Source of the DNA: Candidatus Heimdallarchaeota archaeon
Lineage (GTDB): Archaea > Asgardarchaeota > Heimdallarchaeia > JABLTI01
Reading direction: 5' to 3'
DNA: 58,654 bases
Assembly: GCA_019058165.1 (NCBI GenBank)
Contig: JAHLVZ010000007.1
Location: forward strand, 1-58,654
Shown: piece by piece, positions 53,604 through 58,654 of the stretch
Position numbering within the stretch: position 1 is the stretch's first letter
Layout: each line of letters starts with the position of its first letter
Position numbers and translations under genes: made by a program
The notes under the pieces: model-generated
What the model saw: the letters and a program-made list of their open reading frames with translations, nothing else
Databases searched by the model: none
What the model was told of the DNA's origin: nothing

Positions 53604-54421
53604 CTCTTTAGGATGTATTCTTTATACAGATCATATTGTTGATGATTCTTTGATCTAAAAGTCCAAATGGCATCTTTTGGACATAAATTCATACATCCAG
53701 AACAACCAACACAAAGAAATTCATTGAATCTTGGCATATTATTTCTTTTCAGTGTTATCGCCCCACTTGGACAAATACGTGTTGCACAAAGTTTACAGCT
53801 ATTACATTTTTCCTTATCTAGAAATTTGATGCCAGCATAGAATGCCATCTCAAAACGCCAGGTAAAGAATCCAGCCCAAATATAATACCCCAAATTAGCA
53901 TCAGGAATTATACTTTTCATTTCCCCTTTATCTGGTTTTTTCTGCCATCTGTTAAGTCGACCCATTATTATTTCATGAAACTGTTGAGCCATTTCACAAT
54001 CATGATTAGTCAAACCACCGAGTTTGCGTTTTGTATCACTTAATTTAGGCATCCAAGATTTGATATTGGTTGTTCCAAAACCCTCTATGGATCCTAAAAA
54101 TAGACCAGCTTTACGATAAACAGCCATATATAAATTCCAAAGAGTATTTCCGGGAACTCCTCCGCTTGTTGAAAAAACAAAGAATGGTTTACCTTTGAAA
54201 TCTAGTTTTCTCAAAATCCTTGTTACAATTCTGGGGGCACGGTATGAGTAAGCAGGGGCTCCAATACCAAATAAATCATAATCGGTGAGGTCAAAGGTGC
54301 TTTTTCTTTTTATACGTAAAAGATCCACTGAGTGTTCTGTTTTCAAGAATCCACTAGCAATATCAGAAGCAAATTTTGCAGTGACACCTGTTCCAGAAAA
54401 ATATAACAAAGCAATTTTCAT
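53600..54421 (-). CDS. Flavodoxin-ferredoxin fusion (EFR1-like electron carrier)
   Basis: 273 residues: flavodoxin-like N-terminus (ALLYFSGTGVTAKFASDIASG, then FGIGAPAYSYRAPRI and FVFSTSGGVPG), and a C-terminal 2[4Fe-4S] ferredoxin (about residues 205-250). The second cluster CVGCSGCMNLCP is canonical. The first reads C-x2-C-x2-C-x4-CP instead of the usual x3. It probably shuttles electrons between low-potential donors; neighbouring AOR and ferredoxin genes make it a candidate partner. Confidence 0.85.
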   Translation of the reverse strand: MKIALLYFSGTGVTAKFASDIASGFLKTEHSVDLLRIKRKSTFDLTDYDLFGIGAPAYSYRAPRIVTRILRKLDFKGKPFFVFSTSGGVPGNTLWNLYMAVYRKAGLFLGSIEGFGTTNIKSWMPKLSDTKRKLGGLTNHDCEMAQQFHEIIMGRLNRWQKKPDKGEMKSIIPDANLGYYIWAGFFTWRFEMAFYAGIKFLDKEKCNSCKLCATRICPSGAITLKRNNMPRFNEFLCVGCSGCMNLCPKDAIWTFRSKNHQQYDLYKEYILKS

Positions 54422-54460
54422 AAAACCAACTTATTATGTGTCATTATAAGATTTTAGGAA

Positions 54461-56257
54461 CTAATCTTTCCAATTGTGTAATTTATAATATTCATCTACC
54501 ATCTTATCAATATTAACTTTTGACCCTTTCGTTGGACCACGCTTCAAGGATTCCAAAACAAATCTATCGGGGAGTGTGTCATCCTCTCGAGTAACTCCAA
54601 ATTTCTGATTGAGTTTTCGTTGCAAATTAACTGAATCATTCATGATTTTTTGTAAATAATCAGGAGTATAATCTAATCCAGTACAGGCATTGAGAAGATC
54701 AGCTATATTTTCAAAATTCAAAACGTCCATACAGAGACCAATATTTTTGCACATAGTCATGCTGTCTGTAAGAAGAGCAATTTTTTCCGAATAGACAACA
54801 AGAGCTGCTTTCCCTTCCTCAGATAATCGATCTGCTGCTTTTTCTGTTCCGAATCTTCTCTTGGCTTCTGCTTTTCGATTGGTTAATTCGAAGAATGGTT
54901 CTGCTCGGAGATGGTCCCCACCTCTAGAGGCAATAGCATAAGTTAATCCGTAAGCCTTTATCCCTCTAGGATCACCATTGATAACATCTAAGCCTTTGAC
55001 ATGTAAAACAAGTTTCTGAGCTTCTTCACTGAATTCTCTTGAGAGATTTCTCGTTCCGTTTGCTAATTTATCACCAATTCCTTCTCTGAAAGTTATCTTT
55101 TTCACGATTTCCCGAACTTTCTCTGTGTCTCCCCATTTGAGTTCAAGACCATCCAAGTCATCAGGATGAATTAATCCCCGATCTTGACATTCCATGATCC
55201 AAGCAATAACTTCTGAAGTCGAAATGGAATCTAATCCCATTTGATTCAACCAGTAATTCATCTCGAGAGCGAAGGGGAGATTAGAACTCCCGATCTTAGA
55301 AGTAAAACTACAAAGGGTTTCGTATTCTGGACCCTCTGCTTCAAGGTTATCACAAATATAGTATCTCGAACAATGAAGATTGCAATTAAAGCAAGCTTTA
55401 TTCTTCACTTTGTAGGTCGTTGCTAACTTTTCACCAGATATCTTATCGATATAATCACAAACACCTTCTTGGAAGTGATTTGTTGGCAGAATTCCAATGC
55501 TATTCAAATCTTTCATGAGCATGGTAGTTCCTAGTTGGTATCTTTTTGCATACTCATTGTGTTTCATGATTGCTTGATGGATCTTCTCTGATTCTTCTTT
55601 GAGAATTACTGGATTTGCATACTCAGCAGGACTTGAACCACGAACAGCAATCGCTTTGAGATTCTTTGAACCCAAAACTGCCCCCATTCCAGTTCGTCCA
55701 TTTACACGGTTTCCACTCGAGACAATGGCTGAATAAAGAACTTGATGTTCTCCTGCTGCACCTATTGCTGCAACTTGTATAGCATAGTCTTTGTGTTTCT
55801 TTCTGATGTAATTGGTTGTATCAACAATTGTTTTCCCTGCTAAATTCGATGCAGAAACAAAATCGACTCCGTTATCAGTAATAAGTAAGTAAAGTAGTTC
55901 TTTTGCTTTCCCAGTAACTACAATCTGATCAAATCCTGTTTGCTTCATTTCAGGACCAAAAGAACCACCAGCAGCAGAATCTCCTAAAATTCCAGTCAAA
56001 GGTGATTTAGCTGTAACAATAAAATATGCTGAAGCAGGTAGAATGGAACCTGTTAAAGGTCCAACTCCAAAAATGATTATATTTTCTTCTCCCAACGGAT
56101 CACAATTTGGATCTAGTTCATCATATAGTATTTGAGTATTGGACGTTCTACCACCAATGAGTGGCTTAATCCAACTAGAGGAAATTTTTTCTATATTGTA
56201 ACTCCTCTCTGTGAGATTGATTCTGAGAATTCTTCCACCAAAACCATATCTAAGCAC
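54461..56257 (-). CDS. Aldehyde:ferredoxin oxidoreductase-family protein
   Basis: 598 residues, the usual AOR length; GTG 56257 with GGAGG upstream. YGFGGRILRINLT at the start, GRTGMGAVLGSKNLKAIAV, cluster cysteines CFNCNLHC at about residue 290, and a later CKNIGLCMD. Tungsten-pterin enzyme, different from the 786-residue AOR in having no C-terminal extension. The upstream ferredoxin ORF overlaps by 8 bases, so electrons probably pass between them. The aldehyde substrate is unknown. Confidence 0.9.
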   Translation of the reverse strand: MLRYGFGGRILRINLTERSYNIEKISSSWIKPLIGGRTSNTQILYDELDPNCDPLGEENIIIFGVGPLTGSILPASAYFIVTAKSPLTGILGDSAAGGSFGPEMKQTGFDQIVVTGKAKELLYLLITDNGVDFVSASNLAGKTIVDTTNYIRKKHKDYAIQVAAIGAAGEHQVLYSAIVSSGNRVNGRTGMGAVLGSKNLKAIAVRGSSPAEYANPVILKEESEKIHQAIMKHNEYAKRYQLGTTMLMKDLNSIGILPTNHFQEGVCDYIDKISGEKLATTYKVKNKACFNCNLHCSRYYICDNLEAEGPEYETLCSFTSKIGSSNLPFALEMNYWLNQMGLDSISTSEVIAWIMECQDRGLIHPDDLDGLELKWGDTEKVREIVKKITFREGIGDKLANGTRNLSREFSEEAQKLVLHVKGLDVINGDPRGIKAYGLTYAIASRGGDHLRAEPFFELTNRKAEAKRRFGTEKAADRLSEEGKAALVVYSEKIALLTDSMTMCKNIGLCMDVLNFENIADLLNACTGLDYTPDYLQKIMNDSVNLQRKLNQKFGVTREDDTLPDRFVLESLKRGPTKGSKVNIDKMVDEYYKLHNWKD

Positions 56258-56774
56258 GATTCTTCCTCCATGTTTTTCGCAACTCGATTCCTTGTTTTCT
56301 TACATACTCGAATCGTTTTTGACTTGGTGTTAACTTAACTGAGACGTTCTTATACTCAGATAGTGAAATTTTTTCCTCTCTTGCTACTAAAGATAAGGCT
56401 TCTTCAGTGCAAGCTTTAATACATTCAGGGTCTCCCGAGCAAAGATCACAGACAAAAACCTCATCATTGAAAAGCTGAATTGCTCCAATCGGACAAGCAT
56501 CTTCACAACTAAAACATAGGGAGCAAACATCTCTGTTTACTAGAACTTCCCCTTGAGAACCAATACTTAATGCTTCGTCTGGACAATCATTTATACAATA
56601 CCTTTCATTGCATTGCTGACAAACAACTGGACTATCAATTCCAATCTCATATAAATTCAAAATTTTAATTCTAGAAAGATGATTACTAACTCTTTCTGTG
56701 TGAATGAAAGCGCATGCAGTTTCGCACCTTTTGCATCCTGTGCATTTACTGATATCCACACAAATCATAGTCAA
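56250..56774 (-). CDS. Ferredoxin-like protein with four [4Fe-4S] sites, AOR partner
   Basis: 174 residues. Sixteen cysteines make four motifs: CTGCKRCETAC, CQQCNERYCINDCP, CSLCFSCEDACP, CDLCSGDPECIKAC. This is the HycB/DmsB-type polyferredoxin subunit. It precedes and overlaps the AOR gene, so it probably carries electrons to or from it. Ends with a basic stretch. Confidence 0.9.
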   Translation of the reverse strand: MTMICVDISKCTGCKRCETACAFIHTERVSNHLSRIKILNLYEIGIDSPVVCQQCNERYCINDCPDEALSIGSQGEVLVNRDVCSLCFSCEDACPIGAIQLFNDEVFVCDLCSGDPECIKACTEEALSLVAREEKISLSEYKNVSVKLTPSQKRFEYVRKQGIELRKTWRKNRA

Positions 56775-56896
56775 CCAAAGAATCTCTTCTAATAAATCTA
56801 TTTTCCATTAACTTGCTATCAATACAATCCTTAATTTTGTGAAAATAAAAAATAAGAAAAGAATGAGGAAGGATTTGTTCCTCATTAAAATCTGAT

Positions 56897-58654
56897 TTAA
56901 CCAGTATATCTAATTCTTCGACGATCAGCTACCCAAACAACAATTGCTACAAGTGTCATCAAGGAGAAACCAAAGATTAACCCATGTTGAAATCCACCAG
57001 TATCTGTCGGAGTAGGACTTGGGGAAGTAGTTGGAGCGGGATCATTTGGATCTGTGGGATCTGTTCCAGCAGCAATTTCATCTCCATCGATGTGACCGTC
57101 ATTATCTGTGTCGTCATCAGTTGGGTCTGTGACGTAACCATCTGTTCCCAAAATAATTTCCTCGTAATCCTCTATTCCATCACTGTCTGTGTCTGCTTCC
57201 AATGGATTTGTCACGTAACCGTCAACACCTGGGAGAACTTCTTCTTGATCGTCTATTGTATCACCATCGGTGTCTGTATCTAGTGGATCAGTATAATATA
57301 CTAATACTTCATCACCGTCGTCCAGACCATCGCCATCGGTATCATACAGTAATGGATTTGTTCCGTAGGAATTGTATTCTTCGTAGTCACTTAGCAAGTC
57401 ATAATCAGTATCTGATCGAAGTGGATTTGTAACGAATCCGTCTACCCCTGCTGTGAGTTCTTCCCAATCATTGAATCCGTCTCCATCTGTGTCTGCATTT
57501 GCTGGGTCTGTTCCGTATGTATTTACTTCAACATTATCATTGATGGTATCACCGTCTGTATCTACCAAATCTATATCTGTTCCATAGTAATACTGTTCGA
57601 CATGATTTGAGAGTGTATCTCCATCGTTATCATGTAAGAGGACTTCTAATCCTCCTTGACTATCAGCACAGTAAATGGTTCCATTAAGAACTTCTATTCC
57701 ATATGCTGTTCCTTCGTCATCAAAAAATTCTCCTACTTTTAGTAGCTCTGATGTTGGACTCCATTCGTAAATATGTACTCCTGACCATCCATCAGCTAGA
57801 AACATGTATTGTCCTTCAACTTTTATATCGTATGCATACCCACCAGGATCTACATTGTCAATTATAACCACATTCTCTAAATCTGTTGTATTAAAAGCAT
57901 ACAATCCTCCCCATCCATGAGCTAAAAGTACTAAGCCATCATTTCCCCAGACACCATAGGCATATCCTGCTGGGTAATTTCTATACACATATACTGGAGT
58001 TGAAATATCTGTGATATTGACTATTTGTAGCCCCCCACCATGTGAAGCTAGATATGCGAAATTCCCTGTAACATCAATTCCTCTTGATATATTTCCATCT
58101 GTCAGGCTACTTACGAATGTCATGTCGTGGATGTCTGTTATGTTAACTATTACTAGTCCATCATCCCATGCTGCACAGTACGCATAATTTCCTTGAATAG
58201 TCACATCATGAATGTCGTACATTGTATATTCATCGACAAACGTAGGACTTACTGGATTTGAGATGTCATATATTTCTATATCGCCATTCGCTAAGTAAAG
58301 CAAATCATCTGCGATTTCTAAATTTCTTACATTATTTGTATTTGAGTTATCATGTACTTTCACAATATTATTAGGATCTGAAATATCAAAAACTAAGAAT
58401 CCATAATACATACTTGCAACAAAAGCATAGTTATCCTTAATTGCTATATCAAAAAAGTCTCCGTAATTATTAGTCGAAGATAACAAACTTGGTGTAGCAG
58501 TTTGTGATATATCGTAAATATCAAATCCATCGTAATTGAATGTCATATACAAATTTGTTTCATTGACATACAAACCTCGGAGATCCTTTCCAGCTGTTTG
58601 AGCTAAACTTGTGATATAGGTTGGACTTGTTGCAGTAGTGACATCTATTACTAC
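56897..58654 (-). CDS. LVIVD/TSP3 surface protein (5' end beyond the window)
   Basis: The frame is open to the last base of the window, so the start is not seen; TTG 58573 is internal. LVIVD-like blades (DISDPNNIVKV, DGLVIVNITDIHDM, SGVHIYEWSP) fill about the first 290 visible residues. Calcium repeats (DTDGDTINDNVEVNTYGTDP and others) run to about residue 515, then Thr/Pro linker, GGFQHG, a membrane helix and DRRRIRYTG. The anchor nearly equals that of the protein at 49623, though the ectodomain is different. Confidence 0.85.
   Translation of the reverse strand, partial: VVIDVTTATSPTYITSLAQTAGKDLRGLYVNETNLYMTFNYDGFDIYDISQTATPSLLSSTNNYGDFFDIAIKDNYAFVASMYYGFLVFDISDPNNIVKVHDNSNTNNVRNLEIADDLLYLANGDIEIYDISNPVSPTFVDEYTMYDIHDVTIQGNYAYCAAWDDGLVIVNITDIHDMTFVSSLTDGNISRGIDVTGNFAYLASHGGGLQIVNITDISTPVYVYRNYPAGYAYGVWGNDGLVLLAHGWGGLYAFNTTDLENVVIIDNVDPGGYAYDIKVEGQYMFLADGWSGVHIYEWSPTSELLKVGEFFDDEGTAYGIEVLNGTIYCADSQGGLEVLLHDNDGDTLSNHVEQYYYGTDIDLVDTDGDTINDNVEVNTYGTDPANADTDGDGFNDWEELTAGVDGFVTNPLRSDTDYDLLSDYEEYNSYGTNPLLYDTDGDGLDDGDEVLVYYTDPLDTDTDGDTIDDQEEVLPGVDGYVTNPLEADTDSDGIEDYEEIILGTDGYVTDPTDDDTDNDGHIDGDEIAAGTDPTDPNDPAPTTSPSPTPTDTGGFQHGLIFGFSLMTLVAIVVWVADRRRIRYTG

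Noticed and set aside
1..58654. CRISPR arrays, tRNA or rRNA genes
   Set aside because: No regularly spaced direct repeats and no cloverleaf or rRNA-like sequence was seen by eye; a covariance-model scan would be needed to exclude tRNA entirely.

Overview
The window is AT-rich archaeal DNA. Strong Shine-Dalgarno (SD) sites often precede TTG starts, TATA boxes precede genes, and many secreted proteins end in a single C-terminal membrane anchor with a basic tail. Large LVIVD/FG-GAP propeller and Asp-rich thrombospondin-type-3 (TSP3) proteins, AOR-family oxidoreductases, an ACR3/ArsR pair and a FAM173-like methyltransferase fit an Asgard archaeon, perhaps of the Heimdallarchaeia. That placement is inference; no rRNA or other marker gene is present.

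Layout. 0-4 kb is a decaying mobile segment: a wHTH-tyrosine recombinase split by a frameshift, a ribbon-helix-helix protein, a second recombinase with a four-Cys insert, a wHTH regulator and an Nmad2 protein. 4-8.3 kb holds a membrane-tethered methyltransferase, an unknown protein, a frameshifted Nudix gene, a stand-alone PAS protein, a shortened HIT protein and a ZIP-like carrier. 8.3-17.1 kb encodes an ABC-2 exporter with a giant exposed propeller protein in one operon, then three tandem paralogous surface proteins. 17.1-31.3 kb carries three paralogous wHTH regulators, each divergent from tiny basic ORFs, interleaved with arsenic resistance, two TM2 proteins, a permuted oligopeptide-binding protein, three metallo-beta-lactamase-fold enzymes, a nucleotidyltransferase and an alpha/beta hydrolase. 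31.4-46.3 kb has an LVIVD surface protein with an in-frame TAG, a PAS histidine kinase, an Fe-alcohol dehydrogenase/AOR operon and three large surface proteins. 46.4-58.65 kb has a cupin, an S9 peptidase flanked by an intact LmbE deacetylase and a remnant of its 3' end, an acyltransferase-like protein, a YccF-like membrane protein, a flavodoxin-ferredoxin, a second AOR with a 16-Cys ferredoxin, and two more propeller/TSP3 surface proteins, the last running off the window.

The most interesting signal is a shared promoter, TTCTCA-N5/6-TGAGAA-N16/17 (containing a TATA box)-TGAGAA. It occurs four times: three copies face minus-strand micro-ORFs of exactly 28 codons that align without gaps and end in Gly-Arg, each next to one of the paralogous regulators, and the fourth faces the oligopeptide-binding protein. 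This looks like one regulon of small peptide, peptide-binding surface protein and cytoplasmic regulator. A peptide-sensing circuit is one hypothesis; leader peptides or small nucleic-acid-binding proteins are alternatives.

Several genes carry single frameshifts or a stop (recombinase, Nudix, SGNH-like secreted protein, LVIVD protein). Either this genome holds many fresh pseudogenes or the assembly has residual errors; raw reads would decide.
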